Source: Chromatiales bacterium
GTDB lineage: Bacteria > Pseudomonadota > Gammaproteobacteria > JAGRGH01
Direction: 5' to 3'
Assembly: GCA_020445605.1 (NCBI GenBank)
Contig: JAGRGH010000049.1
Coordinates: 1-64,000, forward strand
DNA length: 64,000 nt
Under the pieces are notes generated by a model. The model ran no database searches, was not told where the DNA came from, and worked only from the letters and a program-made list of their open reading frames with translations. A program made the position numbers and the translations under genes. How positions within the stretch are numbered: position 1 is the first letter of the stretch; every line of letters starts with the position of its first letter. Below are positions 7,122-17,018 of this stretch, in pieces.

Positions 7122-7571
7122 TCAGCGCAGGTGCGCGAGGCGTTTGTCGATCCAGCGCAGGATTGCGTCGGTGAAGGCACGTTCCCGTGGTGTCACGCGG
7201 GTGCGCAGATCCTGGACCATGCCTCGCATGCGTGTGCACAGCTCGCGGTATTCGATCACCTGATCGCGGTAGTAGCGCGCGTCACGCGCCGCCTGATCGA
7301 ACGACTCCTTGAGTTCGGCGTAACTCGCGCCATAGGTCTGGCGATTGCGCTGCCCCATCGCCTTGCTGGTCGCGTCCTCGCGAATCTGGCCGACGACCTC
7401 GACCATGGTCGTGCGCCGTTCGCCGACATCCGGAAACTGCCGCTTGAGTTCGGCGAGCCGAACCTTGCCCCGCACCAGATGCAAAACGCCGCGGCGAATC
7501 TCCGCTTCGATCTCATCGATGCCGACACCGGCGAGTCGTGCGGCGCGTTCAAGGTCCAGTAATCGATCCAT
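7122..7571 (-). CDS. Conserved hypothetical protein with N-terminal HTH-like segment
   Basis: The 149-residue soluble protein begins MDRLLDLERAARLAGVGIDE, resembling an excisionase-like or MerR-like helix-turn-helix that reads a short DNA segment or serves as a docking domain. From about residue 75 it becomes charged and probably helical (YAELKESFDQAARDARYYRD), with many Arg and Glu residues, consistent with a coiled coil. No enzyme motif or membrane segment is visible. It is monocistronic and lies between convergent and co-directional neighbours. I do not recognise the function. Confidence 0.65.
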   Translation of the reverse strand: MDRLLDLERAARLAGVGIDEIEAEIRRGVLHLVRGKVRLAELKRQFPDVGERRTTMVEVVGQIREDATSKAMGQRNRQTYGASYAELKESFDQAARDARYYRDQVIEYRELCTRMRGMVQDLRTRVTPRERAFTDAILRWIDKRLAHLR

Positions 7572-7667
7572 CCGCTCAGCATAGACCCGGGCCGGCAGGC
7601 GTACAAATGCGCGGCATCGTTCGGTCGGGCGCTTTGCGAATCCGCAAGTGCCGGCGTGAATCGAACC

Positions 7668-10600
7668 TCAGGCGCGCCCGAGATGGCGATAGGCGACCGG
7701 AACGAAGATCAGGCTGACGATCAACGAGAAGCTGAGCCCGCCGGCGATTGTGATTGCCAGCGGTTGCAGCATCTCCGCGCCTTCGCCCCAGGCCAGCGCC
7801 AGCGGCAGCAGACCGACGACCGTGGTCAGCGTCGTCATCAGAATGGGACGCAGCCTTTCGCCGGCCGCGAGTGCGATCGCCCGCACGCGCTCGACACCGG
7901 CCCGACGGCGCAGTTCGATCGCCTCGATCAGCACAATGGCGTTGTTGACGACGATTCCGGCGAGCATGATCACGCCGAGCCACACCGGCATGGACACGCT
8001 GACAGCGCTCAGCTTCAGGGCCAATGCAACGCCGATCAGCGCGAACGGCACGCTCGTCAGAATCACCAGCGGATTGCGCAGCGACTCGTACTGCACCGCC
8101 AGCACGACGAACACCAGAAACACCGCCAGCGCCAGGAGACTCTGGACCAGCCGTTCGTTGCGGTGCAGGGCATCGGCGGTGCCGCCGTCGTACATCAGGT
8201 AGCCCTCGGGGAGTTCGAAATCCGTGAGGGCTTCCTGCACGGTTTGCAGGGCCACGGGCAGCGTTACGCCTTCCTTCAGTCCGGCGCTGATTTCGACGCT
8301 GCGCTGCTGGCGGTCGCGGTGGATGTTCGCCGGGTTCGAGACCAGCGAGGTGCTCGCCACGGCAGCGAGCGGTACCGCCACGCGCGGCTTCGTCTGGCTG
8401 TAGACCACCAGTCGGTCCAGCGCGCCGGCATCGCGCATGGAAGCGGCCGGCAGCCGCAGACGCAGCTCGCGCAGTTCGTCGCCGTCGATGAAGTCGGAGA
8501 TCCGTTCGCCGTCCAGCGCGATGCGCAACACGCGCCCGATCTGGTCGTCGGTCAGCCCCAGCGGCGCGGCGCGCGCCCGATCCAGCCGCACGGCGAGTTC
8601 GGTCACGCGCACGTCCGAGGAATGTTCGACGTTGCTCAGTCCATCCACGACATTAAGCCGCTGCACGAGGGCATCGCCGAGACGGTCGAGTTCGTCGAGG
8701 TCCGGCCCCGCGATGCGCAGCGCCAGATCATCATCGCCGGTATGCAGGCTGAGCCCGTGCACATGCAGCGCGCCGGCCCAGATGCGAACACCGGGTCCGC
8801 GCAGCGGCGCGAATTCGAGGTATTTATTCGCGGCCCACTCGCGCGTGCTGATGCCGCGCTCCGCAGCCGGCTTGAGGTGTACCAGCAGACTCGCGCGCGA
8901 CGGATTCTGGTATTCGTTGCGACCCCAGGTCCAGCCGCCGACGGTGGCCAGGACGGAATCCACGGCCGGGTCTGCACGCAGCTGATTCTCGACCTGCGTG
9001 ACCAGCGCATCCATGCGCTCAAGGCTGGTGCCCAGCTCCAGGCGCACGGCGACGTAGGCGCGGCCCTCGTCGATGCGCGGCAGAAACGCCGTGGATTTTT
9101 CGACCAGCGGCGGCACATACACGGCGAACGCGGCGACCAGCGCCGCGGCGACCAGCCAGCCGAATCGAAGCAGTCGTGCGACCAGCGCCGCGTAGCCGGC
9201 CTCGACGCGGGCGAAACCGCGTTCGATCGCCGCGCGAATCCGGCCATGGGTCGGCTGAACCCGCGCCGCGAGGGCCGGTACCAGCGTGAGTGCGACGACC
9301 GCGGATGCGACCACCGCCGCGGAGATCGTGAAGATCAGTTCACGAAACAGCAGACCGATCAGGCCCGTGACGAACAGGAATGGCAGCACCGCGGCGAGAT
9401 TCGTCGTCGTCGACGCGAAGATGGCACCGCTGACTTCGCCGGCCGCGCCGGCGGCGACCGTGGTCTCCGGCAGCGCCGCTTCCCGGTTTTCGCGCTGGCG
9501 GCGCGCGATCTGCTCGAGCATCACGATGGTGTTGTCGACCAGCATGCCGACGCCGAGCGCGAGTCCGCCGAGTGTCATGAGATTCAGCGTCAGACCGCCC
9601 AGCGCCATCAGCGCGAGCGTGACGAGGATCGCGATCGGGATTGCGCTGCCGATGATCAGCGTGCGCCGCAGATTGCCGAGGAACAGGTACACCACCAGCA
9701 TCGCCAGCACAGCGCCGCCAATGGCGGCCTGGGTCGCATTGTCGAGCGCGTGACGCACGAAGACCGCGGCATCGTCGACGGTACGAATGTCGAAGTTGCT
9801 TGGCACGAGCCGCTGTGCGCGCAGCCAGTCGAGCTGTTGGTGCACGGCCTCGACGACCTCGACGGTGTTGGCCTGCGGCGCCTTGCCGACGGAAATCTTC
9901 ACGGCGGGCTGGCCGTTCAGGCGCACGCGCACGCGGTCACCCGCGGCGATGTCCTGGACGACGGCGATGTCGCCCAGTCGCACCGGCGGCCCGGTGGAAT
10001 CCGCGTCGGCGCCCAGCGGCAGGGCACGCAGTTCGTCCAGCGACCGCGCGCGCCCGGCGACCCGCCCGCCGATCTCGGCCGAGGGCGTGACCAGTCGTCC
10101 GACCGGCGTGTCGCGGTTGGCCTTGCGGATGCGCTCGGCAAGGTCCAGTACGTCCATGCCCACGGCCGCGAGCCGCGCGGGGTCCGGCAGGACCTGGATC
10201 TCCCGCAGGCTGCCGCCGGAGACCGTGACGGCGGCGACGCCCGGCACGTTCACGATCCACTTGCGCAGACGCTCAGCGGCCCATTCGCGCAACGCGGCGG
10301 GGTCTTCCGTCGTGCCGGAAACGGCAAGTTCGAGAACGGGCTGCTGGGATGGATCGCTCTTGTAGACCGACGGCGGGTCGGCACTGTCGGGCAGTGCCCC
10401 GCGCGCGCGATCGAGCCGCGTGCTGGCGTCCTGCAGGGCACGGTCGATGTCGGTGCCGTAATCGAACACGAGGTCGACGGCGCTGCGGCCTTCGCGGGTA
10501 TGCGACTGCACGCCGATGGCGCCTTCGGTGAGGGCGAGCTGTTCCTCGAGCACACGGGTGACGCGGTCCTCCATGATCGCGGCCGGCACGTTGGCCTCGA

Positions 10601-10772
10601 ACACGCGCACGCGCACCTCGGGGCGGACGACCTTGGGCAGCAGATCGACGCGCAGCAGACCCAGCGTCGTGGCGCCGAGCACCACCACCGCGGCGGTGAT
10701 CGCGGCGACTCCGATCGGCCGCTCGATGCACCAGGCCGCGAGCCCGCGCGCGCCGCCCGGGCGGGGATTCAC
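7668..10772 (-). CDS. RND-family efflux pump inner-membrane subunit
   Basis: This 1034-residue protein is a proton-driven resistance-nodulation-division transporter. It has the standard layout: TM1 (about residues 15-35), a large periplasmic porter domain, TM2-TM6 with the conserved GLALGVGMLVDNTIVMLE in TM4, a second periplasmic domain, and TM7-TM12 including GVIMLAGIVVNNAIVLIEAI. The start is a GTG overlapping the adaptor stop by 4 bases. An outer-membrane factor gene is not adjacent. The substrate class (drugs, solvents or metals) cannot be decided from the sequence, although no obvious metal-relay Met/His/Cys clusters stand out. Confidence 0.92.
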   Translation of the reverse strand: MNPRPGGARGLAAWCIERPIGVAAITAAVVVLGATTLGLLRVDLLPKVVRPEVRVRVFEANVPAAIMEDRVTRVLEEQLALTEGAIGVQSHTREGRSAVDLVFDYGTDIDRALQDASTRLDRARGALPDSADPPSVYKSDPSQQPVLELAVSGTTEDPAALREWAAERLRKWIVNVPGVAAVTVSGGSLREIQVLPDPARLAAVGMDVLDLAERIRKANRDTPVGRLVTPSAEIGGRVAGRARSLDELRALPLGADADSTGPPVRLGDIAVVQDIAAGDRVRVRLNGQPAVKISVGKAPQANTVEVVEAVHQQLDWLRAQRLVPSNFDIRTVDDAAVFVRHALDNATQAAIGGAVLAMLVVYLFLGNLRRTLIIGSAIPIAILVTLALMALGGLTLNLMTLGGLALGVGMLVDNTIVMLEQIARRQRENREAALPETTVAAGAAGEVSGAIFASTTTNLAAVLPFLFVTGLIGLLFRELIFTISAAVVASAVVALTLVPALAARVQPTHGRIRAAIERGFARVEAGYAALVARLLRFGWLVAAALVAAFAVYVPPLVEKSTAFLPRIDEGRAYVAVRLELGTSLERMDALVTQVENQLRADPAVDSVLATVGGWTWGRNEYQNPSRASLLVHLKPAAERGISTREWAANKYLEFAPLRGPGVRIWAGALHVHGLSLHTGDDDLALRIAGPDLDELDRLGDALVQRLNVVDGLSNVEHSSDVRVTELAVRLDRARAAPLGLTDDQIGRVLRIALDGERISDFIDGDELRELRLRLPAASMRDAGALDRLVVYSQTKPRVAVPLAAVASTSLVSNPANIHRDRQQRSVEISAGLKEGVTLPVALQTVQEALTDFELPEGYLMYDGGTADALHRNERLVQSLLALAVFLVFVVLAVQYESLRNPLVILTSVPFALIGVALALKLSAVSVSMPVWLGVIMLAGIVVNNAIVLIEAIELRRRAGVERVRAIALAAGERLRPILMTTLTTVVGLLPLALAWGEGAEMLQPLAITIAGGLSFSLIVSLIFVPVAYRHLGRA

Positions 10773-11779
10773 GGCTGATCCGCCACCTTCACGCGACTGC
10801 CGGCGCGCAGCCCGCGCAGCCCGCGCACGACCACGCGATCACCCGGCGCGAGGCCATCGACGATGTCGATGCGCTCGCCGATCCGGGCGCCGGACTCGAC
10901 CGCGCGGCGTTCGACGGTATCGTCGCTGCCGACCACGAAGACGTACTCGCCGGCCGCGTCGCCGTTGAGCGCAGCGAACGGCACGAGCATGCGGTCGCGG
11001 GCGCGGCCGCGCAGCCGGATGCGCGCGAACTGACCGGCGCGCAGGCCCGGTGGATGTTGGGCCAGCGTCAGCTCGATCGTGCCGAGGCGGGTGCCCGGGT
11101 CGACCAGCGGATGGATGCGCGAGACGCGAGCCTCGATCAGGGCATCGCCGAGTGCGTCAATTCTGACCGTGGCCGGGGTGCCGACCGCGATCAGCGGCAG
11201 GGCGAGTTCGACCAGCTGCGCCTCGATGATCAGCGAGGCCGGATCGAGCAGGCTCAGCACATGGCTGTGCCGGGCCAGCGCGTCGCCGGGCTCGGCGAGC
11301 CGCTCGGTCACGACGCCGTCAAACGGCGCGCGCAAGCGCGTCTCGGCCAGGCGGTAGTCGAGCGCGGCGAGTTCGGCGCGGGCGATCTCGACATTGGTTT
11401 CGGCGCGAACGAGTTCGTCCTCGGAGCTGACCGAGGCACCGCGCAGCGCGCGGGTGCGGCCGAGCGTCGATTCGGCCTGACGCAGACGTGCGCTGGCCTG
11501 ATCGTGTTCGGCGCGCAGGGCGCGGTCGTCGGTCTCCACCAGCACGGCAGCGGCGGAAACCGCATCGCCGGGGCGCACCTCGAGCTTGCGGATGCGACCG
11601 TCCTCGGCGAGGTACAGGCGCGCGGTGCGCAGGGCATGCACGCTGCCGGTGGTCGTCACGGCTTCGTCCACGCTGACACGGGCGGCGGTCTCCACCGCCA
11701 CGAGCGGGAGGTCGGCGCCGGCCGGCGCCGGACCACAGAACCACGGCGCGAGCAGCAGCAGGAGGGCGCGCCCGCGCAT
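10769..11779 (-). CDS. RND efflux periplasmic adaptor (membrane-fusion protein)
   Basis: The 336-residue exported adaptor links the RND pump to an outer-membrane channel. A signal peptide (LLLLLAPWFCGPAPAGA, cleavage near residue 22) is followed by the first lipoyl half-motif (GRIRKLEVRPGDAVSAAAVL), a helical hairpin, the second lipoyl half (LRAPFDGVVTERLAEPGDAL) and beta-barrel/MP domains. It is the first gene of the two-gene operon with the pump. A short gap separates it from the S24-like gene upstream on the same strand. Confidence 0.92.
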   Translation of the reverse strand: MRGRALLLLLAPWFCGPAPAGADLPLVAVETAARVSVDEAVTTTGSVHALRTARLYLAEDGRIRKLEVRPGDAVSAAAVLVETDDRALRAEHDQASARLRQAESTLGRTRALRGASVSSEDELVRAETNVEIARAELAALDYRLAETRLRAPFDGVVTERLAEPGDALARHSHVLSLLDPASLIIEAQLVELALPLIAVGTPATVRIDALGDALIEARVSRIHPLVDPGTRLGTIELTLAQHPPGLRAGQFARIRLRGRARDRMLVPFAALNGDAAGEYVFVVGSDDTVERRAVESGARIGERIDIVDGLAPGDRVVVRGLRGLRAGSRVKVADQP

Positions 11780-11786
11780 GGCCGGG

Positions 11787-12125
11787 TCAGACCAGCGGAT
11801 GGTAGTGCTTGATCTTGCGCCGGACGTTGCGCTGGACGATCACGCCGGTCACGCGCCAGTTGCCCTCCAGGCGGATCTCCGGATACAGGTCGTTCAGCGC
11901 GACGAGGTAGGCGCCGTCCTCGCGCTCGACGTACTGGCGAAACCACGGCATTCCGTCGAAATCGACGATTGCGTAGGCGCCGCTTTTCACCGCCCCGACG
12001 GGCTCGATGATGATGATGCAGTGGCGCGGAAACTCCGGTTCCATGCTGGTGTCGGTGACCTGCAGCGCATAGGGTTCGGCGCCGCCACAGGCGCTCAGGA
12101 ACTCGTCGGGCATGGATTGGGGCAT
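11787..12125 (-). CDS. S24/LexA-like peptidase-fold protein without DNA-binding domain
   Basis: The 112-residue protein corresponds to the C-terminal self-cleavage domain of LexA/UmuD/CI proteins. The serine motif appears as TDTSMEPEF with S27, followed by strands GAYAIVDFDG and a segment WFRQYVER. In active members the second strand pair carries the catalytic lysine; here the aligned position seems to be Arg or Phe, so autoproteolysis may be lost. No helix-turn-helix precedes it. A TTG start at 12137 and an ATG at 12113 are alternatives. It is divergent from the ABC exporter at 12197 and upstream of the RND operon on the same strand, so it may regulate or accompany one of them. Confidence 0.7.
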   Translation of the reverse strand: MPQSMPDEFLSACGGAEPYALQVTDTSMEPEFPRHCIIIIEPVGAVKSGAYAIVDFDGMPWFRQYVEREDGAYLVALNDLYPEIRLEGNWRVTGVIVQRNVRRKIKHYHPLV

Positions 12126-12196
12126 GCTATTGTGCAACCTCGTCTCCGTTCACATCGCACCGCCTGCCGGCGCGTCAATGGCGTAATTATACCGGC

Positions 12197-13990
12197 ATGG
12201 ATTACCACCGCCCCGAGCTGCGTCCGCACCGCGACCGCCGCGACCTGCACAACCTGCGCGCGATGCTCCCCTATCTATGGGATTTTCGCGGCCGGGCGGC
12301 CGCCGCGCTGGTCTTTCTGATCGCCGCCAAGCTGGCCAACGTCGGGGTGCCGCTGGTCCTGAAGGCGATCGTCGATCATCTGGACGTGGAAACCGGGATG
12401 GTCGTCGCCGTTCCGCTGGCCCTGCTGGTTGCATACGGTGCGATGAAGCTCGCGGCATCGCTGTTCAACGAGCTGCGCGACGTGGTGTTCGCCCGGGTGC
12501 GCTACCGCGCGATGCGCAAACTGTCGCGGCAGGTGCTGGAGCATCTGCACCGGCTGTCGCTTCGCGACCACCTGGACCGTCGCACTGGTGCGATCTCGCG
12601 CGATCTGGAACGCGGCACGCGCTCGGTCAGCACCATCCTGAACTACATGGTGTTCAACCTGCTGCCGGTCGCCGCCGAGTTCCTGCTCGTTGCGGCCATT
12701 CTGCTCAGCGAGTACGCGGCCGTCTTCGCGCTGGTGACGTTTGGTTCGGTCGTCGTGTACATGGGCTTCACCTTCGCGGTGACCGAATGGCGCATGGAGC
12801 ACCGACTGGAAATGAACCGGCAGGAATCCGAGGCGAACAGTCGCGCGATCGACAGCCTGATCAACTACGAGACGGTCAAGTATTTCAACAATGACCGGCT
12901 CGAGCTGGACCGTTTCGATCGCACGCTGGGGCGCTGGGAGGATTCCGCCGTGCGCTCGCAGTCCTCCATGTCGGCGCTGAATTTCGGCCAGGGCGCGATC
13001 ATCGCGCTTGGCGTGACCGGCGTGATGTATTACGCAACCGCCGGCGTTGTGGACGGCAGCATGAGCCTCGGGGATCTCGTGCTGGTCAATGCATTCCTGC
13101 TGCAGCTGTTCATTCCGCTGGGCTTCCTCGGCATCGTCTATCGCCAGATCAAGTATGCGCTGGCGGACATGGATGCGGTGTTCAAGCTGCTTGAACGCGT
13201 GCCCGAGGTGGCCGATCGCCCCGGTGCACATCCGCTGCGGGTGGATCGCGGCACCGTGAAGTTTGAGAACGTGAGTTTTGGCTATCAGCCCGAACGGCCG
13301 ATTCTGCGCGGCTTCGATCTGGAGCTGCCGGCGCGGCAGACCGTGGCCGTGGTCGGCGCGAGCGGGGCGGGCAAGTCCACGCTGGCGCGGCTGTTGTTCC
13401 GGTTCTATGACGTGAACGAGGGCGCGGTGCGCATCGACGGACAGGACGTTCGCGACGTCACGCTCGAGAGTCTGCGCGCATCGATCGGTGTGGTTCCGCA
13501 GGATGCCGTGTTGTTCAACGACACCCTGCGTTACAACCTCGTCTACGCGCGTACGGATGCGACTGAAGGCGAGATCGAACACGCCGTGCGAATGGCACAA
13601 CTCGATCAGTTCGTCGCCAGCCTGCCGGAGGGCTACGAGACCCGCGTCGGCGAGCGCGGTCTGAAGCTTTCCGGTGGCGAAAAGCAGCGGGTCGCGATCG
13701 CGCGTGCCCTGCTCAAGCGCCCGCGCATTCTGATCTTCGATGAGGCGACCTCGTCGCTTGATTCGCGTACTGAAAAGGCGATTCAGGTGACCATGTCCGG
13801 GGTGGCTGCGGATCACACCGCGCTGGTGATCGCACACCGGCTGTCGACGGTCGTGAATGCCGACCGGATCGTCGTCATGGACCACGGGGTCATCGTCGAG
13901 CAGGGCACGCATGCCGAACTGCTTGCCGCCAGCGGCAGATACGCGCAGCTGTGGGCGATGCAGCGGCATGAGGAAACGTCGGCATCATGA
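12197..13990 (+). CDS. Atm1/HMT-type ABC exporter
   Basis: This 597-residue half-transporter fuses a six-helix exporter membrane domain (about residues 25-310) to a nucleotide-binding domain. The ATPase motifs are all present: Walker [11 protein letters not shown]-loop [10 protein letters not shown], signature LSGGEKQR, Walker [13 protein letters not shown] and the switch His in IAHRLSTV. The membrane domain stretch [14 protein letters not shown] is typical of the Atm1/ABCB7 branch, whose members export glutathione-linked sulfur species or metal-thiol conjugates. An AT-rich TAATTATA box lies about 12 bases upstream. It overlaps cca by 4 bases. Confidence 0.9.
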   Translation: MDYHRPELRPHRDRRDLHNLRAMLPYLWDFRGRAAAALVFLIAAKLANVGVPLVLKAIVDHLDVETGMVVAVPLALLVAYGAMKLAASLFNELRDVVFARVRYRAMRKLSRQVLEHLHRLSLRDHLDRRTGAISRDLERGTRSVSTILNYMVFNLLPVAAEFLLVAAILLSEYAAVFALVTFGSVVVYMGFTFAVTEWRMEHRLEMNRQESEANSRAIDSLINYETVKYFNNDRLELDRFDRTLGRWEDSAVRSQSSMSALNFGQGAIIALGVTGVMYYATAGVVDGSMSLGDLVLVNAFLLQLFIPLGFLGIVYRQIKYALADMDAVFKLLERVPEVADRPGAHPLRVDRGTVKFENVSFGYQPERPILRGFDLELPARQTVAVVGASGAGKSTLARLLFRFYDVNEGAVRIDGQDVRDVTLESLRASIGVVPQDAVLFNDTLRYNLVYARTDATEGEIEHAVRMAQLDQFVASLPEGYETRVGERGLKLSGGEKQRVAIARALLKRPRILIFDEATSSLDSRTEKAIQVTMSGVAADHTALVIAHRLSTVVNADRIVVMDHGVIVEQGTHAELLAASGRYAQLWAMQRHEETSAS

Positions 13991-15117
13991 ACATCTATCT
14001 CGTCGGTGGTGCGGTGCGCGACGAACTGCTCGGTTTGCCGGTGGCCGAACGCGACTGGGTCGTCGTCGGTGCGACACATGACGAAATGCTCGGGGCCGGA
14101 TTCAACCCCGTGCCAGGCGACGCGCCGGTATTCTGGCATCCGGAAAGCGGCGAGGAATACGCGCTGGCACGCACCGAAACCAAGACCGGTCCGGGCTATC
14201 GCGGATTCCGCTTCGACGCCGGCCCCGATGTAACGCTGGAAGCCGATCTTGCAAGGCGCGATCTGACGATCAACGCCATCGCCCGCTCGGCGGACGGCGA
14301 CATCGTTGATCCGTTCGATGGCCGCGGCGATCTCGAAAAAGGCCTGCTGCAGCACGTCACCCCGGCGTTCGCGGAAGACCCGGTTCGGGTTCTGCGCATT
14401 GCGCGTTTCGCCGCGCGCTTTGGTGCGCTGGGGTTTCGCGTGGCGCACGGCACGCATGCAGTGTTGCGAGCCATGGTTGCCAGCGGTGAACTCGCGCACC
14501 TGGTTCCCGAGCGGGTCTGGGCGGAGACCGCGAAGGCCTTGGGCTACGAGCAACCCTGGCGATTCTTCGAGGTGCTTGCGGCCTGTGGCGCGCTGGCGGT
14601 GGTTTGTCCGACGCTGGCCGCCGGTCACGCCGCGCCGGAGCCGCACGACGGCGGCGAGCCGGCGGCCGTGCGGGCGTTGAAACGTGCCGCGCGGGCGAGC
14701 GACGATGGTCGCGTGCGTCTGGCGGTTTACGCGGCTGCGGCCGGCGTGAACGCGGATTCGCTTCCGACGCTCTGGCGGGAGCTTCCGGCACCGGCGGCCT
14801 GGCGCGAGACGGTTGCGGACCTTGTGCTGCATCAGGCGGCGCTGGGCGGGTTCGGCGCGCTGGATGCACCGGCGCGATTGGATCTGATTGAACGGCTGCG
14901 ACTGGAGCGCGATCCCGGGCGGCTGGAGCGGCTGCGTGCGGGACTGCGCGCGCTGACGCCGAACGCACCGTTCGCCGCGCTGGATGCTGCCCTCGGCGCG
15001 CTGACGGCAGTCGATGCGGCGGCCATTGCCCGCGCCGCCGGGCCGAATGCCGCCAATGCAGTCCGCGGCGCGCGAGTCGCCGCCCTGAACGCACTTGACG
15101 CGGGGACCACTGAATGA
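13987..15117 (+). CDS. cca: tRNA CCA-adding enzyme
   Basis: This is a class II nucleotidyltransferase that builds or repairs the 3' CCA end of tRNAs. The 376 residues include the N-terminal [12 protein letters not shown] motif, the conserved [13 protein letters not shown] segment, the nucleotide-selection region [13 protein letters not shown] and the helical [16 protein letters not shown]. The long C-terminal HD phosphohydrolase domain of the E. coli enzyme is not evident; the tail is Ala/Arg-rich helices instead. It is coupled by ATGA overlaps to the exporter upstream and phhB downstream. Confidence 0.93.
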   Translation: MNIYLVGGAVRDELLGLPVAERDWVVVGATHDEMLGAGFNPVPGDAPVFWHPESGEEYALARTETKTGPGYRGFRFDAGPDVTLEADLARRDLTINAIARSADGDIVDPFDGRGDLEKGLLQHVTPAFAEDPVRVLRIARFAARFGALGFRVAHGTHAVLRAMVASGELAHLVPERVWAETAKALGYEQPWRFFEVLAACGALAVVCPTLAAGHAAPEPHDGGEPAAVRALKRAARASDDGRVRLAVYAAAAGVNADSLPTLWRELPAPAAWRETVADLVLHQAALGGFGALDAPARLDLIERLRLERDPGRLERLRAGLRALTPNAPFAALDAALGALTAVDAAAIARAAGPNAANAVRGARVAALNALDAGTTE

Positions 15118-15461
15118 ACGCACTGCGCGAACGGCACTGTCGCCGCTATTCAAAAAGTGAAGCACCGCTGACACCGCAGGCGGTCAGCGCGCGCATGCGC
15201 GAGATCGACCCGGGCTGGCAGCTGGAAAGCGAGCCGGCCGCCATCGAGCGGACGTTCCGGTTTGCCGATTTTCATCGCACGATGGCGTTTGTGAATGCCG
15301 TCGCCTGGATCGCGCACGCCGAGGACCATCATCCGGACATGCACGTCGGTTACAACCGGCTGCGCATCGTGTACCGGACGCATTCGGTCGGCGGCCTGAC
15401 CGACAACGATTTCATCTGTGCCGCAAAGATCGACGCGCTGCAGCCGACGGCAGACCAATGA
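15114..15461 (+). CDS. phhB: Pterin-4a-carbinolamine dehydratase
   Basis: This 115-residue enzyme dehydrates 4a-hydroxytetrahydrobiopterin and in some bacteria acts as a moonlighting pterin-recycling factor. The active-site histidine motif is clear as [12 protein letters not shown]. The first 20 residues are longer than usual, so translation may start slightly downstream, but the ATG at 15114 overlaps the cca stop in an ATGA arrangement. No phenylalanine hydroxylase gene is nearby. It also overlaps the start of the sensor kinase by 4 bases. Confidence 0.9.
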   Translation: MNALRERHCRRYSKSEAPLTPQAVSARMREIDPGWQLESEPAAIERTFRFADFHRTMAFVNAVAWIAHAEDHHPDMHVGYNRLRIVYRTHSVGGLTDNDFICAAKIDALQPTADQ

Positions 15462-17017
15462 GCGAGTCGCGTGCTGCGATCCGGGGGTTCGGCCTGTTCG
15501 GGCCGGTTGCGGCACTGGTTGCGTTTTCGATCGGTGGTGTATTGCTGGCCATCCTGTCCGGCCGGCTTGCGTCGAGCGTTGTGATGTTGCTTGCACTGAT
15601 CGGTCTCGGCGGCGTGGCGGTCAGCGTGTGGTGGCTCGCGGAACGGGTGCGTGCACGCGTGTCGGTGCCGGTCGCACAGCTGCGGGCGTGGACGGCGGTG
15701 GCCGAGCGTGGTGTGGGCGAGGAACCCGCGCGGGTCAGTGTCGGCGGCCCGTTTGCGGCGCTGGCATCGGACCTCAACGAACTCATCGAATTGTACTGTC
15801 GGCAGAAGAAGGCCGATGACGCGCGCTTGCGCAAGGACGTCCGCAGGCTTGCGCAGAAGACCAGTTCGCTGAACATCCTCTATGACATTGCCGCGCGCAT
15901 CAACGAGGTGCACGACGTCGATGAACTGACGATCGGTTGTCTGCGCCGGTTCAAACGCATGGTCGACGCCCGCTCCGCGACGCTGAACCTGCGCGGTCAG
16001 GGCGGCAACATCCAGCTGTTTGCCGCCATCGATGAGGACGACCGCATCCTCACGGGTGCGCAGCTGCACCGCGTCCCGCTGTGTCTGTGCGGCCGCGCAC
16101 TCGGTCTCGGCGAGCGAATCTGCGATCAACCGCAACGACATTGCGAAACCCAGGTGCGCTGGCCCATGTATCGCAGCGAAGCGGTCGAGCGTGTGCGCGT
16201 GCCGATCGATCATTCCGGCGAACGACTCGGCTATTACGATCTGTTCGTCGCGCGCGAACGCATGGTTCATCAGGAGGAGGCGGTGCATCTGCTCGAGACC
16301 GTTGGTGCGCATCTGGGTACGGCGGTGAAGAAATCCCGGCTCGTCGAGCAGGCCGCGCGTACCTCACTGTTGCACGAGCGTTCCAATATCGCGCACGAGC
16401 TGCATGACTCGCTCGCGCAGTCGTTGACGAGTCTGCGCTACCAGAGCCGCACGCTCGCCGAGCGCGTCGCCCGCGTCGGCGATGCCGGGCTGGATCGCCA
16501 GGTCGAACGCATCTCCAGCGCCATCGACGAGGCGCACGGCGAACTGCGCAGTCTGATCGCGGAGTTTCGCGAGCCCATGGATCACCGCGGGCTCGTGCCC
16601 GCGCTGACGGAAATCGTCGACCGGTTCCGCAGGGAAACCGGCGTGCGCACCTTCTTTCAGGCGCAGTGTCGCGAGCCGCCGATCAGCCCGAACCACCAGT
16701 TGCAGGTGTTGCGCATCGTGCAGGAGGCGCTCGCAAACGTGCGTCAGCACAGCCAGGCGCGTAACCTGCGGGTCATGCTGCGCCGCGATGAAGACAGCCT
16801 GTGCCGGGTGTTGATTGAGGACGACGGGGTCGGTTTCGACACGGCACTGATGCACGAACACCTCGGCGAACACATCGGGCTTTCCGTGCTCGAGGAGCGT
16901 GCCTATCGCCTCGGTGGCCAGTTGCGCATCGAAAGCGAGCCTGGCGAGGGCACGCAGATCGAGCTGATCTTTGGCGCCGATCCATCGGCACCGCGCGCGC
17001 AGTCGCCCGGAGTCTGA
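15458..17017 (+). CDS. NarX/NarQ-like sensor histidine kinase lacking a periplasmic sensor domain
   Basis: This 519-residue HPK7-type kinase pairs with the NarL-like regulator that follows. Two hydrophobic segments (about residues 11-35 and 40-62) are separated by only a few residues, so there is no periplasmic P-box domain of the nitrate-sensing kind. A HAMP-like linker, a GAF-like central module with clustered cysteines C209, C211, C222 and C229, a dimerisation box with the phospho-accepting H313 (IAHELHD), and an HATPase_c domain (LANVRQHSQA, DDGVGFD) follow. Input is therefore probably cytoplasmic, perhaps redox through the cysteines as in NarX/NarQ central modules. It is coupled to phhB. 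Confidence 0.88.
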   Translation: MSESRAAIRGFGLFGPVAALVAFSIGGVLLAILSGRLASSVVMLLALIGLGGVAVSVWWLAERVRARVSVPVAQLRAWTAVAERGVGEEPARVSVGGPFAALASDLNELIELYCRQKKADDARLRKDVRRLAQKTSSLNILYDIAARINEVHDVDELTIGCLRRFKRMVDARSATLNLRGQGGNIQLFAAIDEDDRILTGAQLHRVPLCLCGRALGLGERICDQPQRHCETQVRWPMYRSEAVERVRVPIDHSGERLGYYDLFVARERMVHQEEAVHLLETVGAHLGTAVKKSRLVEQAARTSLLHERSNIAHELHDSLAQSLTSLRYQSRTLAERVARVGDAGLDRQVERISSAIDEAHGELRSLIAEFREPMDHRGLVPALTEIVDRFRRETGVRTFFQAQCREPPISPNHQLQVLRIVQEALANVRQHSQARNLRVMLRRDEDSLCRVLIEDDGVGFDTALMHEHLGEHIGLSVLEERAYRLGGQLRIESEPGEGTQIELIFGADPSAPRAQSPGV

Positions 17018-17018
17018 G

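Noticed and set aside
7656-10778. Very long open frame on the plus strand opposite the RND pump gene
   Set aside because: The translation is low-complexity (Arg, Gln, Asp, His rich), has no motif, and mirrors a well-supported RND gene. High GC content creates such antisense frames.
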